From positions 1-64,000 of the forward strand of contig NZ_JAHKNI010000010.1 of assembly GCF_018860155.1 (NCBI RefSeq): DNA of 64,000 bases, given 5' to 3'. This stretch comes from Nocardia albiluteola (GTDB lineage: Bacteria > Actinomycetota > Actinomycetes > Mycobacteriales > Mycobacteriaceae). Position 1 is the first letter of the stretch. Every line of letters starts with the position of its first letter. Positions 1 to 9,141 of this stretch are shown here, piece after piece. The notes beneath the pieces are model-generated. The model was not told the DNA's origin. It did no database searches and saw only the letters and a list, made by a program, of their open reading frames with translations. Made by a program: the position numbers and the translations under genes.

Positions 1-1078
1 GGCATAGGTACCGATACATCGGCATGGCCGACACTGGGCCAGACCGCCAAAAAAGGCGACCTGACATTCAACTCCACCGTGGCACAAGACTGCGTCAACG
101 CCTGCCAAACCCTCCTCGCCACCATCGAATCCACCATGAACACCATCGCCGGCCGCCCCAACCCCAGCCCCAACCTCCCCCTGATCACCACCACCGCCGC
201 CACCGACGACCCCAGCAGCGAAGTCGGCTCCGCCCACAGGTTCCGCAACCACCTCATCACCAAATGGACCGACCTCTACAACACGCTCTACGAACACACC
301 CTGATCCTCAACGACATGGCCGACACCTTCGTCACCGCCGGCAACAACTACGCCGCCGCCGAACACGCCAGCACCGTCACCTTCACCAACCCCCACTCCA
401 CCGCCACCGGACCCAACACCCCCACCACCAGCGACATCACCCCATCCGAATCGGACTGGTCCGCCCCCACCCCCACCACCGGCATCACCCCCGACACCCA
501 AGCCGCCGCCATCGCCGCCGGAGCCGAAGACGGCACCTCCTGGCACCGAGCCGACTTCTACTACATCGGCCACTCCATCAGCGAAAACCGGCACGCACTC
601 TCCGACGCCACCAAACAATGGAGCTCACTCAAAACCACCTGGGTCGACGCGACCGACACCTTCTCCACAAAAATAAGAAACGCCCTCAAATCCGAAAACT
701 GGACCGGCCCCGGCGCCACCGCCGCCCTCACCGCCATCGACAACTACTACAACGGCGCCGTCAACCAACTCAGCCTCAACATCGAGGCAATGACCAACAC
801 CCTCACCAAACTGATCGACCTACTCGCCAAAATCCCCTACTACATGCCCAACGACCCCGACGGCTACGACTACGGCCACTGCCACCGCAGCGTCAGCTAC
901 TTCCAAGACCACTGGCACGACAACTACGTCGTCGGCCTCCCACAAATCGCCAAACTCACCCCCACCTTCACCGACCCCGGCACCGCCACCGGACCCAACG
1001 CCAACGGCAGCAGCGGCAGCAGCAGCGGACCCAACGCCACCGGACCCACCAGCAGCAGCGGACCCAACGGCAACAGCA
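1..1078 (+). repeat. Perfect long direct repeat, copy 1
   Basis: Bases 1-1078 match 2786-3863 with no difference that I can find. The match ends inside the Asn/Ser/Gly low-complexity coding stretch, where AAC becomes AGC at 1079. Copy 1 runs off the left edge, so the repeat may be longer. It encodes the shared N-terminal half of two effector-like proteins. Confidence 0.93.
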
Positions 1079-1902
1079 ACGGACCCAACACCGGCAGCAA
1101 CGGACCCACCGGCAGCAACGGACCCAGCAACAACGACGGACCCGGACCCACCGGCGGACCCGGAGCAGGAAGCGGACCCGGCGACGTGAGCTGCGGATCG
1201 GGACCCGACAGCGGATCCGGATCGGGCATCGGTGCCGGCAACGGCTCCGGCGGCGGGTTCGGAGGTGGCAGCGGTAGCGGCTCCGGCGGCGGGCCGGGCG
1301 GCTCCAGCGGTGAAAACCCAGGTGGCGGCGCCGGCGGGGGCTACGGCTCCAGTGGTAGCGGTGGCAACGCCGGCAGTTCCGGTGGCCCGGGCTTCGCCAG
1401 CGGTGCGTCGGGCAGTGCCGCGGGCGACCTGCTCAGCCTGTTCGGCGAGGTGTTGCAGCTGCTCGGGTCCGCCATCCCCGGGCTGGAACAGCTCGGCAGC
1501 CAACTGCTGCAGGGGCTGCCGCAGGGTTTGCAGCAGCTCGGCCAGCAATTCCAGAGCGGAATGCTCACCTTCCAGCAGGCCATGAGCTCCGCCGCAACGC
1601 AAGTCGGCAACGATCTGCAGGCGCTGGAAAAGGGCGTGTACCACGACATCCGGCGCGTCGAGCGGGATCTGGGCATCCTCCCGGCGGACGGTACCGATGG
1701 CCCGGGTGGACGGGCCGGACCCGTCGGCCCGACCGGGCCGTTGTCGCCGGGGCTCGAATTCCCGAGGGCCGCCGCGCCGTTCGCGGCGATCCGACCCACA
1801 GCACCGGCCAACGTGGTGGCCGGCACCCCGGCGTCGCCAACACCGGCGCCGGACCCGCTCGACCGGCCGGTCGAGCTCGGCAAGCTGGAGGTAGGCGACT
1901 GA
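1..1902 (+). CDS. T7SS effector-like WXG-type protein, copy 1 (5' partial)
   Basis: The reading frame is open from base 1, so the start lies left of the window; 633 residues are visible. The first ~360 residues are identical to the next effector gene. They are helical, and a W-T-G motif (ENWTGPG) followed by a long helix suggests a WXG100/PPE-type hairpin. A Ser/Asn/Gly/Pro low-complexity stretch follows, then a Gly-rich linker, then a unique helical tail rich in Leu/Gln (GDLLSLFGEVLQLLG onward) and a Pro/Ala end. The EspG chaperone gene begins 1 nt after the stop, which suggests co-expression and export by the ESX machine encoded downstream. The shared half uses CAA, GAA, AAA and CTC; the tail uses CAG, GAG and CTG like the rest of the locus. 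Secretion by ESX is inferred. The tail's function is unknown. Confidence 0.75.
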   Translation, partial: GIGTDTSAWPTLGQTAKKGDLTFNSTVAQDCVNACQTLLATIESTMNTIAGRPNPSPNLPLITTTAATDDPSSEVGSAHRFRNHLITKWTDLYNTLYEHTLILNDMADTFVTAGNNYAAAEHASTVTFTNPHSTATGPNTPTTSDITPSESDWSAPTPTTGITPDTQAAAIAAGAEDGTSWHRADFYYIGHSISENRHALSDATKQWSSLKTTWVDATDTFSTKIRNALKSENWTGPGATAALTAIDNYYNGAVNQLSLNIEAMTNTLTKLIDLLAKIPYYMPNDPDGYDYGHCHRSVSYFQDHWHDNYVVGLPQIAKLTPTFTDPGTATGPNANGSSGSSSGPNATGPTSSSGPNGNSNGPNTGSNGPTGSNGPSNNDGPGPTGGPGAGSGPGDVSCGSGPDSGSGSGIGAGNGSGGGFGGGSGSGSGGGPGGSSGENPGGGAGGGYGSSGSGGNAGSSGGPGFASGASGSAAGDLLSLFGEVLQLLGSAIPGLEQLGSQLLQGLPQGLQQLGQQFQSGMLTFQQAMSSAATQVGNDLQALEKGVYHDIRRVERDLGILPADGTDGPGGRAGPVGPTGPLSPGLEFPRAAAPFAAIRPTAPANVVAGTPASPTPAPDPLDRPVELGKLEVGD

Positions 1903-1903
1903 C

Positions 1904-2722
1904 ATGAACCGAACCTGGCACCTGCGCGACCTCGAGTTCATCGTGCTACGCGAGCGGCTGCTCGGCCGCGAATTGCCCTGGCCGTTCAGCTATGTCGGGC
2001 CGGTCCGCAGTCACATCGACTTCCTGAACGAGAAGGCCCGGCTCTGGTCCCGGTTGCAGCCGAACCTGGATCCCGATCTGGCCGACGCGATCGTGCGCGC
2101 CGGCGACCCGGACGCCCGGGTGCAGATCCGGTGCTGGGACGCGCGCGACACGCTCGACCCGGTGAGCCGGCAGTTTCTGGTGGGCAACCGATGCGGTTCC
2201 CGGGCGGTTGTCGTGCACGGTACCTGCGGCGACGACTTCGAGAGCTTCGACCGCTACCGCATCGTCGAGTGTGCTGCGCAGGAGTTGTCCGCCGTCCTGG
2301 TCGACAGCCTGCCCCCCATGCCGGCCGGTTCGCACTCACGAGTCGAGCTCATGACGTATCACCAAGCGGAGACCGTGGATCATTGGAGCGGCCGCTCGAA
2401 CCTGTACGACGACGGCGCTGACACCGTCGAGCACCGCAGTCGGCAATGGCAGCGGGCGGCGCGTGGGACTGTCGGCATCATCGATGTACGCCAGGGCAAG
2501 TCCGCATTCGGGCCACGGGGCATGGCGTTGAATCGGTTGTTCTGGGAGGACCATCCCGACGACGGCCGCTACCTCATCGACCTGAATCCTCCGCTGGCCG
2601 CGATCGCCATCGACGCCGCCGGCCTGCGGGCGCGGATCGATGCGGAGATCGCCGAAATCCTGCGCGTCGTGCAGGACGAGTCCCGCGAAGGCACCGTGCG
2701 GTCCAGCGTCTTCGATGACTGA
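1904..2722 (+). CDS. espG: EspG-family ESX secretion chaperone
   Basis: A 272-aa protein whose opening (WHLRDLEFIVLRERLLGREL, then PWPF) is characteristic of EspG. EspG proteins are cytosolic chaperones that bind the tip of PE-PPE type substrates and keep them soluble for export. The ATG begins 1 nt after the stop of the preceding effector gene, so translation is coupled. It sits between two effectors with identical N-terminal halves and may serve both. Its codon use is normal for the locus (GAG, CAG), unlike the flanking repeats, so the repeat duplicated or converted around it. The family call is firm; the specific client is inferred. Confidence 0.82.
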   Translation: MNRTWHLRDLEFIVLRERLLGRELPWPFSYVGPVRSHIDFLNEKARLWSRLQPNLDPDLADAIVRAGDPDARVQIRCWDARDTLDPVSRQFLVGNRCGSRAVVVHGTCGDDFESFDRYRIVECAAQELSAVLVDSLPPMPAGSHSRVELMTYHQAETVDHWSGRSNLYDDGADTVEHRSRQWQRAARGTVGIIDVRQGKSAFGPRGMALNRLFWEDHPDDGRYLIDLNPPLAAIAIDAAGLRARIDAEIAEILRVVQDESREGTVRSSVFDD

Positions 2723-2770
2723 GTTCCGCCCGCGGCAATCGATGACGCAAACGAAGGACAGGAGTGTGTG

Positions 2771-4753
2771 GTGACGGGGCCTGTGGGCATAGGTACCGAT
2801 ACATCGGCATGGCCGACACTGGGCCAGACCGCCAAAAAAGGCGACCTGACATTCAACTCCACCGTGGCACAAGACTGCGTCAACGCCTGCCAAACCCTCC
2901 TCGCCACCATCGAATCCACCATGAACACCATCGCCGGCCGCCCCAACCCCAGCCCCAACCTCCCCCTGATCACCACCACCGCCGCCACCGACGACCCCAG
3001 CAGCGAAGTCGGCTCCGCCCACAGGTTCCGCAACCACCTCATCACCAAATGGACCGACCTCTACAACACGCTCTACGAACACACCCTGATCCTCAACGAC
3101 ATGGCCGACACCTTCGTCACCGCCGGCAACAACTACGCCGCCGCCGAACACGCCAGCACCGTCACCTTCACCAACCCCCACTCCACCGCCACCGGACCCA
3201 ACACCCCCACCACCAGCGACATCACCCCATCCGAATCGGACTGGTCCGCCCCCACCCCCACCACCGGCATCACCCCCGACACCCAAGCCGCCGCCATCGC
3301 CGCCGGAGCCGAAGACGGCACCTCCTGGCACCGAGCCGACTTCTACTACATCGGCCACTCCATCAGCGAAAACCGGCACGCACTCTCCGACGCCACCAAA
3401 CAATGGAGCTCACTCAAAACCACCTGGGTCGACGCGACCGACACCTTCTCCACAAAAATAAGAAACGCCCTCAAATCCGAAAACTGGACCGGCCCCGGCG
3501 CCACCGCCGCCCTCACCGCCATCGACAACTACTACAACGGCGCCGTCAACCAACTCAGCCTCAACATCGAGGCAATGACCAACACCCTCACCAAACTGAT
3601 CGACCTACTCGCCAAAATCCCCTACTACATGCCCAACGACCCCGACGGCTACGACTACGGCCACTGCCACCGCAGCGTCAGCTACTTCCAAGACCACTGG
3701 CACGACAACTACGTCGTCGGCCTCCCACAAATCGCCAAACTCACCCCCACCTTCACCGACCCCGGCACCGCCACCGGACCCAACGCCAACGGCAGCAGCG
3801 GCAGCAGCAGCGGACCCAACGCCACCGGACCCACCAGCAGCAGCGGACCCAACGGCAACAGCAGCGGACCCGGCAACAACAACGGACACGAAACAGGAAC
3901 GAGCGCAGGCACAATCAGCGGACCCAGCGAACATAGCTACAGCTACCCCAAGCTCAACACCGATGGCCTCGGTGGTGGCCCAGGTAGCAGCGGCGGACTC
4001 GGGGGCGGCGGACTCGGAGGCCTCGACACCGGTGGCGGGCTCGGCGGGCTCGGGAGCGGCGGGCTCGATACCGGTGGCCGGCTCGGGGGCGACACCGGTG
4101 GCGTGGGCGGCCTCGGATCCCCGTCCGGCAGCTCGTATTCCCCCAACCGCCAGCCGGAATCCGCCCCCACCTCTCCCCTCACGGGCGTCTCCGGCCCGCT
4201 GAGCGCCCTGGGCTCACTGCTGCAGAACGCGCTCGGTAGCAGCGGTGCGCTCGGCCTGGGCAACCTGTTGGGCGCCAGCGGAGCATCCGGTCCCTACGGC
4301 GCCAGCGGCCCGTTCGGCGCATCGGGTGTTTCCGGCCCGTTCGGTCTCGACGGCACATCGGGTGCCGGGCTGAACGCATCCGGCCCCGGTCTGCTGTCCG
4401 ACCTGGCCGGACTCGGTGGCGGCGGGGGCGCCGGCGGAGCGCTCGGCCCCAGCGACGCCGGCCTCGGCGACACCAAACTGTTCCCGCGCGCCTCGGCGCC
4501 GGACGACTCCGCGAAGTCCCTCCAAGCGCAAATAGACGAGCTGGCGGCGGGCCGGGCCGGCATCGCAGCCGGGGCTCAGGAGTCGTCGGCGATGCCCATG
4601 ATGCCGATGGGCGGCATGGGCGGGATGGGGGCCGGCGGCGCACAGAGCCAGCAGAAGGAGCGCAAGCGCGCCGCCTATCTGGACGCCAAAGAGCACCTGG
4701 ACGAGGCACTCGGAGAAGACCCGCTGAGCGTGCGTTCGATTATCGACCGATGA
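2771..4753 (+). CDS. T7SS effector-like WXG-type protein, copy 2
   Basis: About 660 aa. The GTG at 2771 sits 6 nt after a GGAG; the GTG at 2768 is also possible. Residues ~6-364 are identical to copy 1, including the WTG hairpin motif and the Asn/Ser/Gly/Pro linker. The rest differs: Gly/Leu/Asp repeats (GGLGG, LDTGG), collagen-like GASGPxGASG repeats around 4280-4360, a Met-rich run near 4590-4630, and a basic-then-acidic end (KRAAYLDAKEHLDEALGED, closing with SIIDR). That end resembles the short conserved tail seen in many large actinobacterial PPE-like proteins. It is probably an ESX substrate presented by the upstream EspG. Function is unknown; surface display or adhesion is possible but only a guess. 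Confidence 0.78.
   Translation: MTGPVGIGTDTSAWPTLGQTAKKGDLTFNSTVAQDCVNACQTLLATIESTMNTIAGRPNPSPNLPLITTTAATDDPSSEVGSAHRFRNHLITKWTDLYNTLYEHTLILNDMADTFVTAGNNYAAAEHASTVTFTNPHSTATGPNTPTTSDITPSESDWSAPTPTTGITPDTQAAAIAAGAEDGTSWHRADFYYIGHSISENRHALSDATKQWSSLKTTWVDATDTFSTKIRNALKSENWTGPGATAALTAIDNYYNGAVNQLSLNIEAMTNTLTKLIDLLAKIPYYMPNDPDGYDYGHCHRSVSYFQDHWHDNYVVGLPQIAKLTPTFTDPGTATGPNANGSSGSSSGPNATGPTSSSGPNGNSSGPGNNNGHETGTSAGTISGPSEHSYSYPKLNTDGLGGGPGSSGGLGGGGLGGLDTGGGLGGLGSGGLDTGGRLGGDTGGVGGLGSPSGSSYSPNRQPESAPTSPLTGVSGPLSALGSLLQNALGSSGALGLGNLLGASGASGPYGASGPFGASGVSGPFGLDGTSGAGLNASGPGLLSDLAGLGGGGGAGGALGPSDAGLGDTKLFPRASAPDDSAKSLQAQIDELAAGRAGIAAGAQESSAMPMMPMGGMGGMGAGGAQSQQKERKRAAYLDAKEHLDEALGEDPLSVRSIIDR
2786..3863 (+). 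repeat. Perfect long direct repeat, copy 2
   Basis: Second copy of the 1,078-bp repeat at 1-1078, offset by 2,785 bases. The lack of even synonymous differences points to very recent duplication or ongoing gene conversion. The codon use inside it (CAA, AAA, GAA, CTC, ACC) differs sharply from the flanking genes. Confidence 0.93.
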
Positions 4754-4885
4754 GCCGGCCGCGTATTCGGCGCAAATGATGCGTTCGTGATGGCTCTCGA
4801 TTGCCGAACCTTATGTGCGCGTTGAGAATTACTGCCGTGCGTCACACAGGTTGCACGTAGCGGACCAGCAATAGGAGGTGACGTG

Positions 4886-5209
4886 ATGGATCTGCTTCAG
4901 GTGGAACCCAACACGTTCCGGCAGTACGGCGACATCGCGGCGGGCACGGCCACCGCGGTGGCCGCGGTGGGCGCGGTCGATCAGGCCGCCAGCATTGCCG
5001 CGGCAGTTCCCGTGTTCGGCCTGATCGGCCAGGAATTCCTGACCAGCTTCGCCTACGCGCAGGCCAACCATTTCACCGCGGTGAATCAGCTGGCCACGGT
5101 GTTCGCCACTACGGCCACGGCGGCGCACACCGCCGCCGGCGCGTACGAGCAGGCCGAACGGTGCAGCATGGCCGGCTTCGCCGCCACCACCGGGACCGGG
5201 CAACAGTGA
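4886..5209 (+). CDS. EspC/PE-like small ESX substrate
   Basis: A 107-aa, almost wholly helical Ala-rich protein resembling the EspC family. AGGAGG at 4873-4878 is 7 nt before the ATG at 4886; the adjacent GTG at 4883 is a weaker alternative. Residues 87-91 read YEQAE, which fits the general type VII secretion signal Y-x-x-x-D/E placed after the second helix of a hairpin. The next gene overlaps by 4 nt, so the two products probably form a heterodimer, as EspC-EspA or PE-PPE pairs do. Confidence 0.72.
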   Translation: MDLLQVEPNTFRQYGDIAAGTATAVAAVGAVDQAASIAAAVPVFGLIGQEFLTSFAYAQANHFTAVNQLATVFATTATAAHTAAGAYEQAERCSMAGFAATTGTGQQ

Positions 5210-6459
5210 CACCGGTCGCCGAAACCCTCGCGGCACCACTGCATCCCACGGTGCTGGACGCCCTGCGGCACACACCGGCCGCGCCGTTGGCCGACCAGCC
5301 GGTGGCGCAGGTGCTGGCCGGCATGGGCCTGCCCGCCCTGCCGCAGGCCCCCGCACTGCCGCCGCTGCCCGGGCTGCCCGCGCTGCCGCCGCTCGATACC
5401 ACCGCGCTGCTGAAGCCGATCACCGACCTGTTCGGCGGTTTCGGCGCCGGCACGCTGGCCGGAAGCGGCTCGCTCAACCCGCAATCGTTGCTGCAGAACG
5501 TCATGCAGGCAGCCGAAACCGCCGTGCAGTGGGCTCAGCAGGGTGTGCAGCTGCTGGGCTCGATGCAAGGCAACGGCGTGTCGGCGGCCACCGCGTCCGG
5601 CATTGCCGCGCAAGGCAGTTCGGCTGCGGTGGCCACCCAGGCCGGACAGATCCACACCACTCTGGGCGTCGCCTCGGTGACGGTGGCGACCGGCGCCGCC
5701 GAGATGGCGGCGGTCGCGGCCCGATTCCTCACCACCGCAATGCTATTGGGACCGGCGCTGGTCACCCCGCCCGGCCAGGCGGCGCTGTTGGCCACCGCGC
5801 TCGAGGCGGGCACCGAGGCCACCGCGATCACCGCCCGCACGAAGTGCCAACTCGCCGCGCATTCCGCCACGATGACCGAGGCCGGCACCGCGCTGCCGAT
5901 CCAGGGCGGAGCCGACACCGCCGGAGCGACCGCGACCCTGCAACAGCTGATATCGCAGGTGCTACAGGTCCAGCAGATCGCACAGCAGGTGCAACAGATC
6001 GCGCAGCCGCTACCGACCGGAGCGCAGCCGACCGGCCCGACCAGCCGCCCGGCGACCGATGCCGCACCGATGCTCAACAGTGCCGATCAGCTCGCCGAGC
6101 CGGGCGTCACCGCGCTCGCCGCCGGACTCGGCGGCCTCGGCAGAGCCGACGGCGCTGGTCCGGCCGCGCCACTGGGCACCTGGCGGGCGGCCACCGTCGC
6201 CGCGACCGCGGCCGAACTGCCGATCGAGAGCGCGACCGGCGACGCAACGGTGACCGAAAAGCCACTGCCACCGCTGGTTACGGCCGCCGGTGCGTTGTCG
6301 GCCGGCCGGGCGGGCTCCGGCGGCGGCACCTCCGCCACACCGGTGCACGCCCGCCGCGCCGGCGAGCCGGTCGACGCCGATCCCGGCGCCCTCGCCGCGC
6401 CGGTGATCGGCGCGATCGCCGCCGACCCCACCCAACCCGACATCCCCTTCAGCCTGTAG
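5206..6459 (+). CDS. Ala/Pro-rich putative ESX-associated protein, partner of the EspC-like protein
   Basis: About 417 aa from a GTG at 5206 whose TG is shared with the TGA of the upstream gene, so translational coupling decides the start. The N-terminus is Pro/Leu-rich (LPALPQAPALPPLPGLP), then comes a Gly/Leu segment and a long Ala-rich helical core (~residues 95-230) with no clear transmembrane segment. The C-terminal third is Gln-rich and then disordered. No catalytic motif is visible. By position it is the larger member of a secreted pair with the EspC-like protein. I do not recognise a named family. Confidence 0.65.
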   Translation: MTPVAETLAAPLHPTVLDALRHTPAAPLADQPVAQVLAGMGLPALPQAPALPPLPGLPALPPLDTTALLKPITDLFGGFGAGTLAGSGSLNPQSLLQNVMQAAETAVQWAQQGVQLLGSMQGNGVSAATASGIAAQGSSAAVATQAGQIHTTLGVASVTVATGAAEMAAVAARFLTTAMLLGPALVTPPGQAALLATALEAGTEATAITARTKCQLAAHSATMTEAGTALPIQGGADTAGATATLQQLISQVLQVQQIAQQVQQIAQPLPTGAQPTGPTSRPATDAAPMLNSADQLAEPGVTALAAGLGGLGRADGAGPAAPLGTWRAATVAATAAELPIESATGDATVTEKPLPPLVTAAGALSAGRAGSGGGTSATPVHARRAGEPVDADPGALAAPVIGAIAADPTQPDIPFSL

Positions 6460-6497
6460 GCGATTCGCCACATCCGCACTTCCGCAGGGAGATTCCC

Positions 6498-6803
6498 ATG
6501 AGCAAGTTCGCTTTCGATCATGATCTGGCGCGGCACGCCGCGGGCCGCCTGGACACCCTGGCCGACCTGCTGGAGGGCGACCTACACCATTCGCAGGCCG
6601 CACTCGGCCCGGCCGCACCCGCCCACGACCCGGTGTCGCTGCAGGTCGCGCTGACCCTCGATCAAGTCGGCGACTCGTTCCGGCAGGCGTACCGCAGCGG
6701 GGTACACGAGCTGCGCAAGATCGCCGCCAACATGCGCGCGCACTCGGACTCGTTCGCCGACAGCGAGGATCAGTCCGCGGATGCGTTCCGCGGGCAACGG
6801 TGA
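6498..6803 (+). CDS. PE-like/EspC-like small ESX substrate
   Basis: 101 aa. The ATG follows AGGGAG by 7 nt. The pattern (two helices around a VSLQVALTLDQVGDSF core) follows the PE/EspC hairpin. Residues 86-90 (FADSE) occupy the place of the Y-x-x-x-D/E export motif, with Phe for Tyr. Directly downstream are a PPE protein and an EspG, so this is the natural PE partner. It lacks the classic N-terminal PE residues, so 'PE-like' is safer than 'PE'. Confidence 0.7.
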   Translation: MSKFAFDHDLARHAAGRLDTLADLLEGDLHHSQAALGPAAPAHDPVSLQVALTLDQVGDSFRQAYRSGVHELRKIAANMRAHSDSFADSEDQSADAFRGQR

Positions 6804-6841
6804 TCGTTCACGGCTGAGCGATCGAGACGGGAAGCGAGACG

Positions 6842-7852
6842 ATGGTGGAACCGCCGCAGCCGGGGTTCACCGGCACGGTCTGGGAGGCCGTCCCGCCCGA
6901 GCAGCTGGTGCAGCAGCTGACCACGGGACCGGGCGCGGCGCCGACTGCCGAGGCCGGACTGGCCTACGCCGGGCTGGCCACCGGGCTGGCCGCGGCCGCC
7001 ACCGAGTATCGCGCCATTCTCTCGGTGCTCGGCGATGCGTGGTCCTCCTCGGGCAGCGCGGATGGACTGAATCAGCTTGCGGCACTGTCGGAATGGCTGG
7101 ATCGCATGACGGCATCGACGCAGTCCAACGCCGCGATCGCCGCTCGGCAGGCGGCCGCCTATGAGATCGCCCGCACCGCCCTCCCGCAGCTCGTCGCGGT
7201 TACCCAGGCCGTGCAGGCGGCCGAGGACTTGGTACGCGGCAGCCTGCTCGGTGCACCGCTGGCCGGCCTGCTCGACGACGCCGAGCAGAAACTGGATGCG
7301 GTGCGACGGCAGGCGGCGCGGGTGATGCAGGTGTACGAGTCCGCGAGCGAGCGGCTGGCCCGGCCATGGCCGCAGGATCGCGCGCCGGAGGTGTCGGTCG
7401 GCGCCGAGCTCGTCGCCGAGCAGGCCAAGCGCACGCCGACCACACCGCAGCCGTCCGGAGGCACCGTCGGCCCGGAGCAGCTGCAAGGGCCCACGCCCGA
7501 CTTCCTGCAGCACATCGACCTGTCTGCGGTGCAACCGGCCCCGACGGTCCCGGTGGGCACCGAGTCGCTCATCATGCCCGGCCTCCCGCTGCCCGATGCC
7601 GCCACCACGCTGCCGGGGCCCGCGACCCTGCAACCGGTGGCGCAGCTGGTACCGCCTGCCACCGTGCCGGCGGCGGTGGCGCCCGCGGCGCCGCCGTCGG
7701 CCGAACCCGCACCGCTGCCCCGGGGGGTCTCGGCCGACGCCCGCGACGTGAGCGAGACGATCGTGGTCAACGCCGGATTCGCCACCGCCCCCGCGGTATT
7801 GGGCGCCAGCACCAACGCCGCTGTGCAGCTCACCTCGGAATCGGAGTCGTAA
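6842..7852 (+). CDS. PPE-family protein
   Basis: 336 aa. Pro-Pro-Glu is at residues 18-20 within the typical PPE opening (VWEAVPPEQL, then TTGPGA). A ~170-residue Ala-rich helical PPE domain follows, with a W-S-S-S turn where many PPE proteins have W-x-G. The C-terminal half is Pro-rich and disordered, without a recognisable effector domain. The order PE-like, PPE, EspG, with the EspG ATG overlapping the PPE stop (TAATG), matches mycobacterial substrate-chaperone cassettes. It probably dimerises with the 101-aa protein, is bound by the downstream EspG, and is exported to the cell surface. Confidence 0.82.
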   Translation: MVEPPQPGFTGTVWEAVPPEQLVQQLTTGPGAAPTAEAGLAYAGLATGLAAAATEYRAILSVLGDAWSSSGSADGLNQLAALSEWLDRMTASTQSNAAIAARQAAAYEIARTALPQLVAVTQAVQAAEDLVRGSLLGAPLAGLLDDAEQKLDAVRRQAARVMQVYESASERLARPWPQDRAPEVSVGAELVAEQAKRTPTTPQPSGGTVGPEQLQGPTPDFLQHIDLSAVQPAPTVPVGTESLIMPGLPLPDAATTLPGPATLQPVAQLVPPATVPAAVAPAAPPSAEPAPLPRGVSADARDVSETIVVNAGFATAPAVLGASTNAAVQLTSESES

Positions 7853-8634
7853 TGGCCACCCTCACCACCGATGGCATGCTGGCCGTCGCATCCGCGGTCG
7901 GTATCCAGACGCTGCCGGCTGCACTGGCGATCTACCCGCGGCACACCGATCACGAGCGGCTCGCCGCCGCCGGGGCAGCCGCCACGGCCGAGCTGCGCGA
8001 ATGCGGCGTGCTCGATCACGCGGGCGAGGTCCGCGACGACGATCTGGTGGCCGCCCTGTTCGTGCTCGCCCGGCCCGAGCGTGAGCTGATCGCACGAATC
8101 CGTCGCGACGGCACGCTGATCCGGGTCTGCCTGGCCCGCCGCGGGCTAGAGCACGCCATCGCGGTACGCACCGGCGGCAAGCTGGAGGTGCGCACGGTAT
8201 GGGGCGACGAGGATCCGGTCGTGCTGGCGCGCCAGCTGCTGGCTGTGCTCGGATCGCGCCCGCCCGCGGACATTCCGGTGGTCCGCGCCCCGGCGAACGA
8301 CCTGCAGCGGCGCCTCGACGCCGCCACCGATTATGCCGACGCCCTCTACGGCCTGGGCATGCGGGACACCGACGCCGTCACCCTCGGGGTCGCCCTGCGC
8401 CAGGCGTACTCGGTCGCCGAGCTGGTCTGCTACAGCCACCGCGAGGGCCTCGCCGTCCGCTCCCCCGCCGCGGCCGCCGTCTACGACACGGTCGCCGGGC
8501 GCATCATCGGCGGTGGCAACGCGGCCCCCGACGGACAGATCTGGACCACGCTCGCCCCGGGCACCGACCGCCGGCTCGCGCAGGTGATCGCCGCGCAGCT
8601 CGAAGCGCTACCGGAAGGCAGATGGATGCCCTAG
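7852..8634 (+). CDS. espG: EspG-family ESX secretion chaperone
   Basis: 260 aa. The start ATG shares its A with the stop of the PPE gene. The C-terminal signature (PDGQIWTTLAPGTDRRL, then LPEGRWMP) is typical of EspG. It is predicted to be cytosolic and to bind the tip of the upstream PPE protein before it reaches EccC. It is only distantly similar to the EspG at 1904, as expected if each chaperone serves its own substrate class. The start was chosen by coupling; the frame stays open upstream, but that part is out of frame with the real PPE gene. Confidence 0.85.
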   Translation: MATLTTDGMLAVASAVGIQTLPAALAIYPRHTDHERLAAAGAAATAELRECGVLDHAGEVRDDDLVAALFVLARPERELIARIRRDGTLIRVCLARRGLEHAIAVRTGGKLEVRTVWGDEDPVVLARQLLAVLGSRPPADIPVVRAPANDLQRRLDAATDYADALYGLGMRDTDAVTLGVALRQAYSVAELVCYSHREGLAVRSPAAAAVYDTVAGRIIGGGNAAPDGQIWTTLAPGTDRRLAQVIAAQLEALPEGRWMP

Positions 8635-8739
8635 TCGTGTACTTACCGGCCGCGACACCGCCGGCCATGCCATACATCCCGATCGAACCGGGTGACTACC
8701 CACCCGGCAACACCTCGAATAGCCAGGAGGAAGGCTGCA

Positions 8740-9090
8740 ATGAGTCAGAACGTTCAGAACAATTCGGACGGTACCAAGGCCGCACAGGCTGCCATGGCCA
8801 GCGCCGTGGATGCCCTGCGCGCCAAGATCAAGGCGGTGACCCAGGCCGTCGACGCGGCCAAGAGTGGATGGCAGGGTGACGCATTCCGGGCCTGCACCAC
8901 CGCCGCCACCAACTGGGACCAGGAGGCATCCAAGCTGAACTCGATCCTGGACGAGATCACGAGCGAAGTCGGGCAAGGCAATCAGGCCTACACCGGTCTG
9001 GAAGGCGATAACGTCCAGGAATTCAGCAAGCTGCAGAGCGATACGGGCTCCGCCGGCGCCGCGCTTACCTCACTGCACATTCCTGCCTGA
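8740..9090 (+). CDS. WXG100 protein, EsxB (CFP-10)-like
   Basis: 116 aa. The ATG is preceded by an AGGAGGAAGG ribosome site. W44-Q-G forms the WXG turn between two helices. After the second helix, YTGLE fits the Y-x-x-x-D/E export signal that CFP-10-type partners carry. The EsxA-like gene follows 51 nt later, giving the canonical esxBA order. The pair should form the secreted heterodimer recognised by the third ATPase domain of EccC. Confidence 0.88.
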   Translation: MSQNVQNNSDGTKAAQAAMASAVDALRAKIKAVTQAVDAAKSGWQGDAFRACTTAATNWDQEASKLNSILDEITSEVGQGNQAYTGLEGDNVQEFSKLQSDTGSAGAALTSLHIPA

Positions 9091-9141
9091 GCGGCTTTCA
9101 CTCCAACGATATTCACAGCGATATTCAGTCAGAGGATAACT

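Noticed and set aside
24..1277. Long plus-strand frame rich in Arg, His, Pro and Gln (also repeated at 2764-3936)
   Set aside because: It is the +1 shadow of the effector genes; composition is that of a shifted GC-rich frame, and the true frame shows family motifs and matches its duplicate.
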